This document shows, piece by piece, positions 26,283 through 34,219 of a DNA stretch of 64,000 nt. The notes under the pieces were generated by a model. The model made no database searches. It worked only from the letters and a program-made list of their open reading frames with translations, and was not told the origin of the DNA. Origin of the DNA: Streptomyces sp. NBC_01275 (GTDB lineage: Bacteria > Actinomycetota > Actinomycetes > Streptomycetales > Streptomycetaceae); NCBI RefSeq assembly GCF_026340655.1, contig NZ_JAPEOZ010000001.1, forward strand, positions 2,232,001 to 2,296,000, given 5' to 3'. The translations under genes and the position numbers were made by a program. The number at the start of each line of letters is the position of its first letter. The first letter of the stretch is position 1.

Positions 26283-27012
26283 TGTTGGCGGTCGCGGCGT
26301 CGAGGAAGGCGGGCCGTTCGCCGCCGCCGTGCACGAGCAGGCTCGCTCCGGTGATGTAGGCGGCCGCGTCGGAGGCGAGGAAGACGGCCGCCGCGCCGAT
26401 GTCGGCGGGCTGGGCGAGGCGGCCGAGGGGGACGGTGCGGGCGACGGCCTCGACGCCGTCCTCGCCGCCGTAGTGGAGATGGGCCAGCTCGGTGCGGACC
26501 ATGCCGACGACGAGGGTGTTGACGCGGACCTCCGGCGCCCATTCCACGGCCATCGAGCGGGCCAGGTTCTCCAGACCGGCCTTGGCCGCGCCGTAGGCCG
26601 CCGATCCGGGCGAGGGGCGGCTGCCGCTGACGCTGCCGATCATCACGACCGATCCCTGGGCGCGTCTGAGGTGGTCGTAGGCGGCGAGGGAGACGGCGAG
26701 GGGGGCGAGGAGGTTGAGCTCGATCACGCGCACGTGGCGCTCGGACTCCGCGTCGGCGAGTCTGCGGTACGGCGCGCCGCCCGCGTTGTTGACCAGGACG
26801 TCGAGCCGGGGCAGGTCGACGAAGAGCCGGCGTACGGCGTCGGCGTCCCGTACGTCCAGCGGGACGAACTCGGTGTCCGTCGCCGGGACTTCGGGCGGTC
26901 GGCGGGCGCAGACCAGGACCTCGGCGCCCGCGCGGGCGAGGGAGCGCGCGATGCCGGCGCCCACGCCCCGGGTGCCGCCGGTGACGACGGCGACCTTCCC
27001 GTCCAGCTCCAT
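26272..27012 (-). CDS. SDR dehydrogenase of the steroid C/D-ring cluster (Rv3549c-like)
   Basis: A 246-aa classical short-chain dehydrogenase. It has VVTGGTRGVGAGIARSLARAG (cofactor), LVNNAGGAP, the Ser of VVMIGSVSGSRPS and YGAAKAGLE. It is divergent from echA20 across a KstR2-like operator. Rv3549c is arranged the same way in Mycobacterium, which supports a role in HIP catabolism rather than fatty acid synthesis. ATG 27012 has AAAGG 10 nt upstream. The stop codon lies in the first unit of the 17-nt repeat array. Confidence 0.9.
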   Translation of the reverse strand: MELDGKVAVVTGGTRGVGAGIARSLARAGAEVLVCARRPPEVPATDTEFVPLDVRDADAVRRLFVDLPRLDVLVNNAGGAPYRRLADAESERHVRVIELNLLAPLAVSLAAYDHLRRAQGSVVMIGSVSGSRPSPGSAAYGAAKAGLENLARSMAVEWAPEVRVNTLVVGMVRTELAHLHYGGEDGVEAVARTVPLGRLAQPADIGAAAVFLASDAAAYITGASLLVHGGGERPAFLDAATANKEP

Positions 27013-27029
27013 TCGCTGCTACCTTTCAC

Positions 27030-27046
27030 CTAACAAACGTTTGGTG
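27030..27046. promoter_or_regulatory. Candidate KstR2 operator between the SDR gene and echA20
   Basis: AACAAACGTTTGGT (27032-27045) has the perfect core CAAACGTTTG. It matches the dyad layout of the published KstR2 motif AnCAAGnnCTTGnT except for the inner G/C pair. It sits centrally between two divergent genes of the presumed regulon. Flanking complementary arms (27019-27030 and 27043-27055) extend the dyad. Confidence 0.6.
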
Positions 27047-27066
27047 GAAAGGTAGCTGATGCTTCC

Positions 27067-27810
27067 ATGGGTGTCTCCACCTCGTCCCCCGAAAAGGGGA
27101 TTTCTCTTGTCACGGTTGACGTCCCGCCCGTCAACGCGCTGCCGGTGAGCGGCTGGTTCGCGCTGGCCGACGCGGTGCGCGCGGCGGGCCGGGACCCGCA
27201 GGTGCGGTGCGTGGTGCTCGCGGCCGAGGGGCGGGGCTTCAACGCGGGCGTGGACATCAAGGAGTTGCAGGCGCAGGGCCCGGGCGCGCTCGTCGGCGCC
27301 AACCGGGGCTGCTTCGAGGCGTTCGCGGCGGTGTACGAGTGCGAGGTCCCGGTGGTGGCGGCGGTGCGGGGCTTCTGTCTGGGCGGGGGCGTCGGGCTCG
27401 TGGGGAACGCGGACGTGATCGTGGCGAGCGAGGACGCGGTGTTCGGGCTGCCCGAGCTGGACCGGGGCGCGCTGGGCGCGGCGACCCACCTGGCCCGGCT
27501 GGTCCCCCAGCATCTGATGCGCGCCCTGTACTTCACCTCGCGCACTGTCACGGCGGCGGAGCTGCACGCGCACGGCTCGGTGTGGCGGGTGGTGCCGCGC
27601 GCGGAGGTGGACGCCGCCGCGCTGGAGCTGGCGCGGGAGATCGCCGCGAAGGACGGGGAGCTGCTGCGGCTGGCCAAGGCGGCCATCAACGGCATCGACC
27701 CGGTGGACGTGCGCCGCAGTTACCGCTTCGAGCAGGGCTTCACCTACGAGGCGAGCGTCAGCGGGGTGGCCGACCGGGTTCGAGACGGTTTCGGGAAGGA
27801 GGGGGCGTAG
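27067..27810 (+). CDS. echA20: Enoyl-CoA hydratase/isomerase-family ring hydrolase EchA20
   Basis: A 247-aa crotonase-fold protein closely resembling mycobacterial EchA20 in length and motifs: VDVPPVNALPVSGWF, VVLAAEGRGFNAGVDIKELQ, FCLGGGVGLVGNADVIVASEDAVFGLPELDRGALGAATHLARLVPQHLMR. EchA20 opens steroid ring D by hydrolysing the beta-diketone of HIEC-CoA to give COCHEA-CoA. It begins the echA20-ipdABC operon, with ipdA starting directly after its TAG. The ribosome-binding site GGAAAGG is rather far (about 14 nt) from ATG 27067, so the start is slightly uncertain. Confidence 0.92.
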   Translation: MGVSTSSPEKGISLVTVDVPPVNALPVSGWFALADAVRAAGRDPQVRCVVLAAEGRGFNAGVDIKELQAQGPGALVGANRGCFEAFAAVYECEVPVVAAVRGFCLGGGVGLVGNADVIVASEDAVFGLPELDRGALGAATHLARLVPQHLMRALYFTSRTVTAAELHAHGSVWRVVPRAEVDAAALELAREIAAKDGELLRLAKAAINGIDPVDVRRSYRFEQGFTYEASVSGVADRVRDGFGKEGA

Positions 27811-28623
27811 ATGGGCGACAAGACGATGACGGCCGACGAGGTCGTCTCCCGGCTGCACAGCGGCATGACCCTCGGCATCGGCGGCTGGGGCTCACGCCGT
27901 AAGCCGATGGCCCTGGTACGGGCGCTGCTCCGGTCGGAGGTCACGGACCTCACCGTCGTGTCGTACGGCGGCCCGGACGTCGGGATGCTCGCGGCGGCCG
28001 GCCGGATCCGCAGGCTGGTCGCGGCCTTCGTCACGCTCGACTCGATCCCGCTCGAACCGCACTACCGCGCGGCCCGCGAACGCGGGGCGTTCGAGCTGAC
28101 GGAGGTCGACGAGGCGATGTTCATGTGGGGACTGCGCGCGGCCGCGAACCGGCTGCCCTTCCTGCCGGTCAGGGCGGGCGTCGGCTCGGACGTGATGCGG
28201 GTCAACCCCGGCCTGCGGACGGTGACTTCGCCGTACGAGGACGGGGAGACGTTCGTCGCGATGCCGGCCCTGCGGCTCGACGCGGCGCTGGTGCACGTCA
28301 ACCGGGCCGACCGGCTGGGCAACGGGCAGTATCTGGGCCCGGACCCGTACTTCGACGACCTGTTCTGCGAGGCGGCGGACACGGCGTACATGTCCTGCGA
28401 ACGGCTCGTCGACACGGCCGAGTTGACGAAGGAGGCCGCCCCGCAGACCTTGCTGGTCAAGCGGCATGTGGTGACGGGTGTCGTGGAGGCCCCCGGCGGC
28501 GCGCACTTCACGTCCTGCGCCCCCGACTACGGCCGGGACGAGGCGTGGCAGAAGCGGTACGCGACCACGCCGTGGCCACAGTTCGCGGCGGGCTATCTGG
28601 CAGCGGTCGAGGGGGAGTCATGA
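27811..28623 (+). CDS. ipdA: COCHEA-CoA hydrolase, alpha subunit
   Basis: A 270-aa protein with the CoA-transferase family I alpha fold (MTADEVVSRLHSGMTLGIGGWGSRRKPMALVRALLRSEV...VSYGGPDVGMLAAAGRIRRLV). Mycobacterial IpdAB, despite this fold, hydrolyses the ring C carbon-carbon bond of COCHEA-CoA. The operon (echA20 before it, ipdB overlapping by ATGA after it) argues for IpdA and against acetate or oxoacid CoA-transferases. The GGGAAGGAGGGGG ribosome-binding site overlaps the end of echA20. Confidence 0.92.
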   Translation: MGDKTMTADEVVSRLHSGMTLGIGGWGSRRKPMALVRALLRSEVTDLTVVSYGGPDVGMLAAAGRIRRLVAAFVTLDSIPLEPHYRAARERGAFELTEVDEAMFMWGLRAAANRLPFLPVRAGVGSDVMRVNPGLRTVTSPYEDGETFVAMPALRLDAALVHVNRADRLGNGQYLGPDPYFDDLFCEAADTAYMSCERLVDTAELTKEAAPQTLLVKRHVVTGVVEAPGGAHFTSCAPDYGRDEAWQKRYATTPWPQFAAGYLAAVEGES

Positions 28624-29363
28624 GCGAGGTCACCCGTGCCGAGTACTGCGTCGTGGCCTGCGCCGAGGCCTGGCGCGGTGCGGGCGAGATCCTGGCGAGC
28701 CCGATGGGCGCGGTCCCCTCCGTCGGCGCCCGGCTGGCCCGGCTCACGTTCGCGCCGGACCTGCTGCTCACCGACGGCGAGGCGACGATCGTCCGCCCGG
28801 ACGGCACCGCCGAGGGCTGGCTGCCGTACCGCAAGCACCTGGACATGGTCACCGGCGGCCGACGGCACGTGATGATGGGCGCGAGCCAGATCGACCGGTA
28901 CGGCAACCAGAACATCTCCTGCATCGGCGACTGGGCGAAGCCGGCGCGGCAGCTGCTCGGGGTGCGCGGGGCGCCGGTCAACACGCTCAACAACCCGACG
29001 AGTTACTGGATCCCCAGACACTCCCGGCGGGTGTTCGTGGAGAAGGCGGACCTGGTGTGCGGGGTGGGGTACGACCGGCTCGCCGAGCATCCCGGCACGG
29101 CCCGCTTCCACCGCATCCCCCGGGTCGTCTCCGACCTGGGCGTCTTCGACTTCGCCACACCCGACCACGCGATGCGGCTGGCCTCGGTGCATCCGGGGGT
29201 GACGGTGGAGCAGGTCCGGGAGGCGACGGGGTTCGACCTGGCGGTCCCGGACGAGGTGCCGTACACCCGTGAACCGACCGGCGAGGAGCTGCGGTTGATC
29301 CGCGAGGTGATCGATCCGGGGAACAGCCGCGCGCGTGAGGTGCCGGAGGGGACGAGGGCCTGA
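28620..29363 (+). CDS. ipdB: COCHEA-CoA hydrolase, beta subunit
   Basis: A 247-aa CoA-transferase-fold beta subunit. Key segments are EILASPMGAVPSVGARLARLTFAPDLLLTDGEA, MMGASQIDRYGNQNISCIGDW and INTLNNPTSYWIPRHSRRVFVEKADLVCGVGYDR. Together with IpdA it opens the last steroid ring. Its ATG overlaps the ipdA stop (ATGA 28620-28623) and its own stop overlaps ipdC (TGATG at 29361), so the three are translationally coupled. Confidence 0.92.
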   Translation: MSEVTRAEYCVVACAEAWRGAGEILASPMGAVPSVGARLARLTFAPDLLLTDGEATIVRPDGTAEGWLPYRKHLDMVTGGRRHVMMGASQIDRYGNQNISCIGDWAKPARQLLGVRGAPVNTLNNPTSYWIPRHSRRVFVEKADLVCGVGYDRLAEHPGTARFHRIPRVVSDLGVFDFATPDHAMRLASVHPGVTVEQVREATGFDLAVPDEVPYTREPTGEELRLIREVIDPGNSRAREVPEGTRA

Positions 29364-30412
29364 TGGAGACCGCGCTGACCCGGCTGGTCGGGGTCCGGCA
29401 CCCGATCGTGCAGACCGGGATGGGCTGGGTGGCCGGTCCGCGTCTGGTGTCGGCGGTGGCGAACGCGGGGGCGCTGGGCGTCCTGGGTTCGGCGACGATG
29501 ACCGTGGACGGGCTGCGGGAGGCGGTCCGTGAGGTGAGGTCCCGTACGGACGCGCCGTTCGGGGTGAATCTGCGGGCCGACGCGGCGGACGCGGGCGACA
29601 GGGTGCGGATCATCGTCGACGAGGGCGTGCGGGTCGCGTCGTTCGCGCTGGCGCCGTCCCCGGAGCTGATCGCGGAGCTGAAGGAGGCCGGGGTCGTCGT
29701 GATCCCCTCCGTCGGCGCGCGACGGCACGCCGAGAAGGTCGCCGCGTGGGGGGCGGACGCGGTGATCGTGCAGGGCGGGGAGGGCGGCGGGCACACCGGC
29801 GAGGTGGCGACGACCGTGCTGCTGCCGCAGGTGGTGGACGCGGTGGACATCCCGGTCGTGGCGGCGGGCGGCTTCTTCGACGGACGGGGGCTGGTCGCGG
29901 CGCTGGCGTACGGCGCGGCGGGGGTCGCCCTGGGGACGCGGTTCCTGCTGACCTCGGACTCGACGGTGCCGGAGGCGGTGAAGGCCCGCTATCTGGCGGC
30001 GACGGTCCGGGACGTCACGGTCACCCGGGCGGTGGACGGCCTCCCGCACCGCATGCTGCGCACGGATCTGGTGGCCGCCCTGGAGCACTCCGGCCGGGCG
30101 CGAAGAGTCCTGCACGCGGTCCGCCGGGCGGCCGGCTTCCGCAAGCTCTCCGGTCTCACCTGGCCGCAGCTGGTCCGCGACGGTCTGGCCATGAAGCACG
30201 GCAAGGAGCTGTCCTGGAGCCAGGTCCTGCTCGCCGCCAACACACCCATGCTGCTGAAGTCGGCGATGGTGGACGGCCGTACGGATCTCGGCGTGATGGC
30301 CTCCGGGCAGGTCGCCGGGGTGATCGACGACCTGCCGTCGTGCGCGGAGCTGGTGGAGCGGATCACGAAGGAGGCGGAGGAGATCCGGGAACGGCTCGCC
30401 CACTCCCTTTGA
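29363..30412 (+). CDS. ipdC: Nitronate-monooxygenase-type flavoprotein IpdC
   Basis: A 349-aa FMN-binding TIM barrel of the nitronate monooxygenase/enoyl reductase family. It has HPIVQTGMGWVAGPRLVSAVANAGALGVLGSATM at the start, VIVQGGEGGGHTGEV (phosphate binding) and VVAAGGFFDGRGLVAALAYGAAGVALGTRF. In the HIP pathway IpdC acts as a flavin oxidoreductase on a hydroxylated ring C/D CoA ester before ring opening. It is last in the echA20-ipdABC operon. Its 3' end touches a 23-nt tandem duplication shared with the convergent fadA6. Confidence 0.9.
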   Translation: METALTRLVGVRHPIVQTGMGWVAGPRLVSAVANAGALGVLGSATMTVDGLREAVREVRSRTDAPFGVNLRADAADAGDRVRIIVDEGVRVASFALAPSPELIAELKEAGVVVIPSVGARRHAEKVAAWGADAVIVQGGEGGGHTGEVATTVLLPQVVDAVDIPVVAAGGFFDGRGLVAALAYGAAGVALGTRFLLTSDSTVPEAVKARYLAATVRDVTVTRAVDGLPHRMLRTDLVAALEHSGRARRVLHAVRRAAGFRKLSGLTWPQLVRDGLAMKHGKELSWSQVLLAANTPMLLKSAMVDGRTDLGVMASGQVAGVIDDLPSCAELVERITKEAEEIRERLAHSL

Positions 30413-30454
30413 AAGGCCTCAGAGCCTCTCGTTGAAAGGCCTCAGAGCCTCTCG
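30409..30454. repeat. 23-nt perfect tandem duplication at convergent ipdC/fadA6 ends
   Basis: A 23-nt unit beginning TTGAAAGGCCTCAGAGCC occurs at 30409-30431 and again, identical, at 30432-30454. The second copy holds the last codons and stop of fadA6 (minus strand), and the first lies just beyond that stop and includes the ipdC stop. It looks like a recent slippage duplication. Confidence 0.9.
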
Positions 30455-31599
30455 ATGATCGTCACGTTCGCCTGCCCCCCGCCCTCGCACATCGTCTGGA
30501 GTCCGAAGCGGCCGCCCGTGCGCTCCAGTTCGTGCAGGAGGGTCGTCATCAGTTTGACGCCCGTCGCGCCGAGGGGGTGGCCGAGGGCGATGGCGCCGCC
30601 GTTGACGTTGACCTTGTCCGGGTCCGCGCCGGTCTCCTTCAGCCAGGCCAGGACGACGGGGGCGAAAGCCTCGTTGATCTCGACGAGGTCCATGGCGTCG
30701 ATGGTGAGGCCGGTCTTCTTCAGGGCGTGGGCGGTGGCGGGGATCGGGGCGGTCAGCATGCGGATGGGGTCCTCGCCGCGCACGGAGAGGTGGTGCACGC
30801 GCGCGCGGGGCGTCAGCCCGTGCTCGCGCACGGCTTGCTCCGAGGCCAGCAGCATGGCCGCCGCTCCGTCGGAGACCTGCGAGGAGCAGGCGGCGGTGAC
30901 GGTGCCGCCGTCGATGACGGGCTTCAGTGCGGCCATCTTCTCCAGCGAGGTGTCCCGGCGCGGCCCTTCGTCGGCCGTGACCTCGCCGTAGGCGACGGTC
31001 TCCCGCGCGAACCGCCCTTCGTCGATCGCCCGTATCGCGCGCTGGTGGGAGCGCAGGGCGAACTCCTCCTGGTCCTGCCTGCTGACGCCCCACTTGGCGG
31101 CGATCATCTCGGCGCCGGCGAACTGGTTCACGGGCCGGTCGCCGTAGCGGGCGCGCCAGCCCTCGCTGCCGGCGAAGGGGCCCTGGGTGAAGCCGAGCGG
31201 CTCGGCGGCCTGGCGGGTGGCGAAGGCGATCGGGATCTGCGACATGTTCTGCACGCCGCCCGCGACGACCAGGTCCTGGGTGCCGGACAGGACGGCCTGC
31301 GCGGCGAAGTGCACGGCCTGCTGCGAGGACCCGCACTGGCGGTCGACGGTCACGCCCGGCACCTCCTCGGGCAGTCCGGCGGCCAGCCAGCACGTCCGGG
31401 CGATGTCCCCGGCCTGCGGCCCGACCGTGTCCAGGCAGCCGAAGACGACGTCCTCGACGGCCGCCGGGTCGACGCCCGCGCGCGCGAGAAGTTCCTTCAG
31501 CACGTGCGCGCCGAGATCCGCCGGGTGCACCCCGGCGAGCCCTCCCCTGCGCCGCCCTACGGGCGTACGGACCGCTTCGACGATATAGGCCTCGGCCAT
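30442..31599 (-). CDS. fadA6: Thiolase FadA6
   Basis: A 385-aa acetyl-CoA acetyltransferase-type thiolase. It has the nucleophile Cys in VDRQCGSSQQAVHFAAQAV, VEINEAFAPVVLAWL, GGAIALGHPLGATG (His) and the second Cys in LQTMCEGGGQANVTII. FadA6 cleaves the open-chain CoA ester produced after IpdAB. ATG 31599 has GGGGAG 6 nt upstream. It is the last gene of the ipdF-kstR2-fadA6 unit, 17 nt after kstR2. Confidence 0.92.
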   Translation of the reverse strand: MAEAYIVEAVRTPVGRRRGGLAGVHPADLGAHVLKELLARAGVDPAAVEDVVFGCLDTVGPQAGDIARTCWLAAGLPEEVPGVTVDRQCGSSQQAVHFAAQAVLSGTQDLVVAGGVQNMSQIPIAFATRQAAEPLGFTQGPFAGSEGWRARYGDRPVNQFAGAEMIAAKWGVSRQDQEEFALRSHQRAIRAIDEGRFARETVAYGEVTADEGPRRDTSLEKMAALKPVIDGGTVTAACSSQVSDGAAAMLLASEQAVREHGLTPRARVHHLSVRGEDPIRMLTAPIPATAHALKKTGLTIDAMDLVEINEAFAPVVLAWLKETGADPDKVNVNGGAIALGHPLGATGVKLMTTLLHELERTGGRFGLQTMCEGGGQANVTIIERL

Positions 31600-31616
31600 G
31601 GCGACTCCCCAGTGGT

Positions 31617-32234
31617 TTACGTGCGTACGGCGATCCCGTCCAGCACCATCGACAGGTACTGCCGGGCGATCTCCTCGGGGCTGTGCTGTCCGCCGGGCCG
31701 GTACCAGGAGGCGGCGACCCAGACGGTGTCGCGGACGAACCGGTAGGCGAGACGGACGTCGAGGTCGGCCCGGAAGACCCGGCCCTCGACCCCGCGTTCC
31801 AGCGTGGAGAGCCACGCCTTCTCGAACCTGCGCTGCGACTCGGCGAGGAACGCGAACCGTTCCTGCGCGACCAGTTGCTTGCTCTCCTTCTGATAGATCG
31901 CGACGGCGGCGCGGTGCCGGTCGATCTCCCGGAACGACTCGGTGACCAGGGCTTCCAGGGTCTCGCGGGGGCCCGTCCCGGCGGCCAGGACGGTGTCGTA
32001 GCCGTCCCACAGCTCGTCGAGGAAGGTGCGCAGGATCTCCTCCAGCATCGACTCCTTGGAGTCGAAGTGGTAGTAGAGGCTGCCCGCGAGCATGCCCGCG
32101 TGGTCGGCGATCTTGCGCACGGTGGTGGCGTTGTAGCCCTGTTCGGCGAACACCTCGGCTGCGGTGTTGAGCAACTCGCCGCGACGCGCGGGGGCGGCGG
32201 TCACCTGGGGCTTCTTCTTGGTCGGCACGAACAC
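31617..32234 (-). CDS. kstR2: TetR-family repressor KstR2
   Basis: A 205-aa TetR regulator. The HTH is at about residues 18-65 (RRGELLNTAAEVFAEQGYNATTVRKIADHAGMLAGSLYYHFDSKESMLEEIL). The ligand domain ends with FRADLDVRLAYRFVRDTVWVAASWYRPGGQHSPEEIARQYLSMVLDGI, which from memory is nearly the KstR2 C-terminus of mycobacteria. KstR2 represses the HIP genes and is released by HIP-CoA. GTG 32234 with AGGAC 6 nt upstream is the best start. It is embedded in the cluster it should control, between ipdF and fadA6. Confidence 0.93.
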   Translation of the reverse strand: MFVPTKKKPQVTAAPARRGELLNTAAEVFAEQGYNATTVRKIADHAGMLAGSLYYHFDSKESMLEEILRTFLDELWDGYDTVLAAGTGPRETLEALVTESFREIDRHRAAVAIYQKESKQLVAQERFAFLAESQRRFEKAWLSTLERGVEGRVFRADLDVRLAYRFVRDTVWVAASWYRPGGQHSPEEIARQYLSMVLDGIAVRT

Positions 32235-32243
32235 ATTGTGGTC

Positions 32244-33032
32244 CTAGGCGTGCTGGCTGCTGACGGCGACGACCTCGCCGGTCATGTACGAGGAGTAGCC
32301 GGAGGCCAGGAACACGATCACGTTGGCCACCTCCCAGGGCTCGGCGTACCGTCCGAAGGCCTCGCGCGCGGTGAGTTCCTCCAGCAGTTCGGGGGTGGTG
32401 ACCTTCGCCAGGTGCGGATGCATGGCGAGGCTCGGCGCGACGGCGTTGACCCGCACCCCGTAGGCGGCGGCCTCGATCGCCGCGCACCGGGTCAGGGCCA
32501 TCACGCCCGCCTTCGCGGCGGCGTAGTGCGCCTGTCCGGCCTGGGCGCGCCAGCCGACGACGGAGGCGTTGTTGACGATGACGCCGCCGCCGGTCCGGCG
32601 CATGTGCCGCAGGGCGGCGCGGGTGCATCGGAACGTGCCGTTCAACGTGACGTCCAGGACTCTGTCCCACTGTTCGTCGGTCATGTCCACGAGGGGCGCG
32701 GTCCCGCCGAGGCCCGCGTTGTTGACGACGACGTCCAGTCGGCCGTGCTCGCGCACCGCCGTGTCGAACAAGGCCTGTATCTGGGTCTCGTCGGTGACGT
32801 CGCAGGGCAGCGCGGACACCGACGCCGCGCCGAACTCCTCGGCCAGCTCCGCCTCGGACGACTTGAGCCGGCGGGTGTGCGCGTCGCTGATCAGCACGCG
32901 CGCGCCCTCCTCCAGGAAGCGGCGGGCGGTCGCCCCGCCGATTCCCGCGCCGGCCGCCGCGGTGACGACGGCGGTGCGGCCCTTCAGCAGCCCGTGTCCG
33001 GGCTCGTATGCCGGACTCTCGACGCCTGTCAT
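32244..33032 (-). CDS. ipdF: SDR dehydrogenase IpdF
   Basis: A 262-aa short-chain dehydrogenase. It has AVVTAAAGAGIGGATARRFLEEGARVLISDAHTRRL (cofactor), LPCDVTDETQ, VVVNNAGLGGTAPLVDMTDEQWDRVLDV, the Ser of VNNASVVGWRAQ and YAAAKAGVMALTR. It corresponds to mycobacterial IpdF (Rv3559c), which oxidises a hydroxyl on the indane CoA ester. The ATG at 33032 lies 7 nt after TAGCGT, so the mRNA is predicted leaderless, with a KstR2-like dyad directly upstream. Confidence 0.92.
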   Translation of the reverse strand: MTGVESPAYEPGHGLLKGRTAVVTAAAGAGIGGATARRFLEEGARVLISDAHTRRLKSSEAELAEEFGAASVSALPCDVTDETQIQALFDTAVREHGRLDVVVNNAGLGGTAPLVDMTDEQWDRVLDVTLNGTFRCTRAALRHMRRTGGGVIVNNASVVGWRAQAGQAHYAAAKAGVMALTRCAAIEAAAYGVRVNAVAPSLAMHPHLAKVTTPELLEELTAREAFGRYAEPWEVANVIVFLASGYSSYMTGEVVAVSSQHA

Positions 33033-33038
33033 AGGGTC

Positions 33039-33064
33039 ACGCTAACCTACCAAACACTTGTTAG
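33039..33064. promoter_or_regulatory. ipdF leaderless promoter and candidate KstR2 operator
   Basis: On the minus strand the -10 box TAGCGT (33044-33039) ends 7 nt before the A of the ipdF ATG. Just upstream, CTACCAAACACTTGTTAG (33047-33064) is a dyad with arms CTA-N-CAA and TTG-N-TAG. Its core ACCAAACACTTGTT matches the KstR2 motif AnCAAGnnCTTGnT at all fixed positions but one. It ends 15 nt before the divergent fadE30 start, so one bound dimer would block both operons. Confidence 0.68.
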
Positions 33065-33079
33065 GGAAGGATGGCCACG

Positions 33080-34219
33080 ATGGATCTCGCCGTCACACAG
33101 GCCGAGGACGCCTTCCGCGCCGAGGCGCGCGCCTGGCTCGCCGCGCATGTGCCGCCCGAGCCGCTGCCTTCCCTGGAGACGGCCGAGGGCTTCGCGGCGC
33201 ACCGCGCGTGGGAGGCCGAACTGGCCGCGGACCGCTGGTCGGCGGTGAACTGGCCGACGGAGTACGGCGGCCGGGACTGCGGTCTGATCCGCTGGCTGGT
33301 CTTCGAGGAGGAGTACTGGGCGGCCGACGCGCCCGGACGCGTCAATCAGAACGGGATCAGCCTGCTCGCCCCGACCCTCCTCGACCACGGCACGCCGGAG
33401 CAGTGCGCCCGGGTCCTGCCGCCGATGGCCGCCGGCGAGACCGTGTGGGCGCAGGCCTGGTCGGAGCCGGAGGCCGGTTCGGATCTGGCGTCCCTGCGCT
33501 CCAGGGCGGTGCGCGCGGCGGGCGGCTGGCGCTTGAGCGGTCAGAAGACCTGGTCCTCCCGCGCGGCCTTCGCCGACCGCGCCTTCGGCCTGTTCCGCAC
33601 GGACCCCGACGCGCCCAAGGCGCATCAGGGGCTGAGCTATCTGATGTTCGACCTGCGCGCCCCGGGGGTCACGGTCCGTCCGATCGGCCGCCTCGACGGG
33701 AAGCCGGCGTTCGCCGAGCTGTTCCTGGACGAGGTGTTCGTGCCGGACGAGGACCTGATCGGGGAGCCCGGCGCGGGCTGGCGGATCGCGATGTCGACGG
33801 CGGCCAACGAGCGCGGTCTCACCCTGCGCTCCCCCGGCCGTTTCCTGGCGGCCGCCGACCGCCTGCGCACCCTCTGGCAGGAGCGGGGCAGCCCCCCGCA
33901 GACGCGCAGCCGCGTGGCCGACGCGGTCATCGGCGCCCGCGCCTACCAGCTGTTCACCTACGCGGCCGCCTCCCGCTTCCTGGCCGGCGAGCGGCTCGGC
34001 CCGGAGTCCAGCCTGAACAAGGTCTTCTGGTCGGAGCTCGACATCGCGCTGCACGAGACGGCGCTCGACCTGCTCGGCGAGGAGGGCGAGCGGGCGGACA
34101 CCGACTGGGCGGAGCGGTACGTCTTCTCCCTGGCCGGCCCGATCTACGCGGGGACGAACGAGATCCAGCGCGACATCGTCGCCGAGCGCCTGCTCGGCCT
34201 GCCGAAGGGACGCCGCTGA
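33080..34219 (+). CDS. fadE30: Acyl-CoA dehydrogenase FadE30-like
   Basis: A 379-aa acyl-CoA dehydrogenase. It has the FAD-binding segment WAQAWSEPEAGSDLASLRSRAVR, GWRLSGQKTWSS and GPIYAGTNEIQRDIVAERLLGLPKG at the C-terminus. FadE30 desaturates a HIP-derived CoA ester early in C/D-ring degradation. ATG 33080 (MDLAVTQ) is preferred because GGGAAGG is 9 nt upstream; that site directly abuts the other ATG at 33071. Its stop overlaps the start of the next gene (TGATG), suggesting the two subunits form one complex. Confidence 0.88.
   Translation: MDLAVTQAEDAFRAEARAWLAAHVPPEPLPSLETAEGFAAHRAWEAELAADRWSAVNWPTEYGGRDCGLIRWLVFEEEYWAADAPGRVNQNGISLLAPTLLDHGTPEQCARVLPPMAAGETVWAQAWSEPEAGSDLASLRSRAVRAAGGWRLSGQKTWSSRAAFADRAFGLFRTDPDAPKAHQGLSYLMFDLRAPGVTVRPIGRLDGKPAFAELFLDEVFVPDEDLIGEPGAGWRIAMSTAANERGLTLRSPGRFLAAADRLRTLWQERGSPPQTRSRVADAVIGARAYQLFTYAAASRFLAGERLGPESSLNKVFWSELDIALHETALDLLGEEGERADTDWAERYVFSLAGPIYAGTNEIQRDIVAERLLGLPKGRR

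Noticed and set aside
27811..29363. Acetate/3-oxoacid CoA-transferase subunits
   Set aside because: The fold is shared, but the gene order echA20-alpha-beta-ipdC and the adjacent kstR2 fit IpdAB, which hydrolyse a ring carbon-carbon bond rather than transfer CoA.
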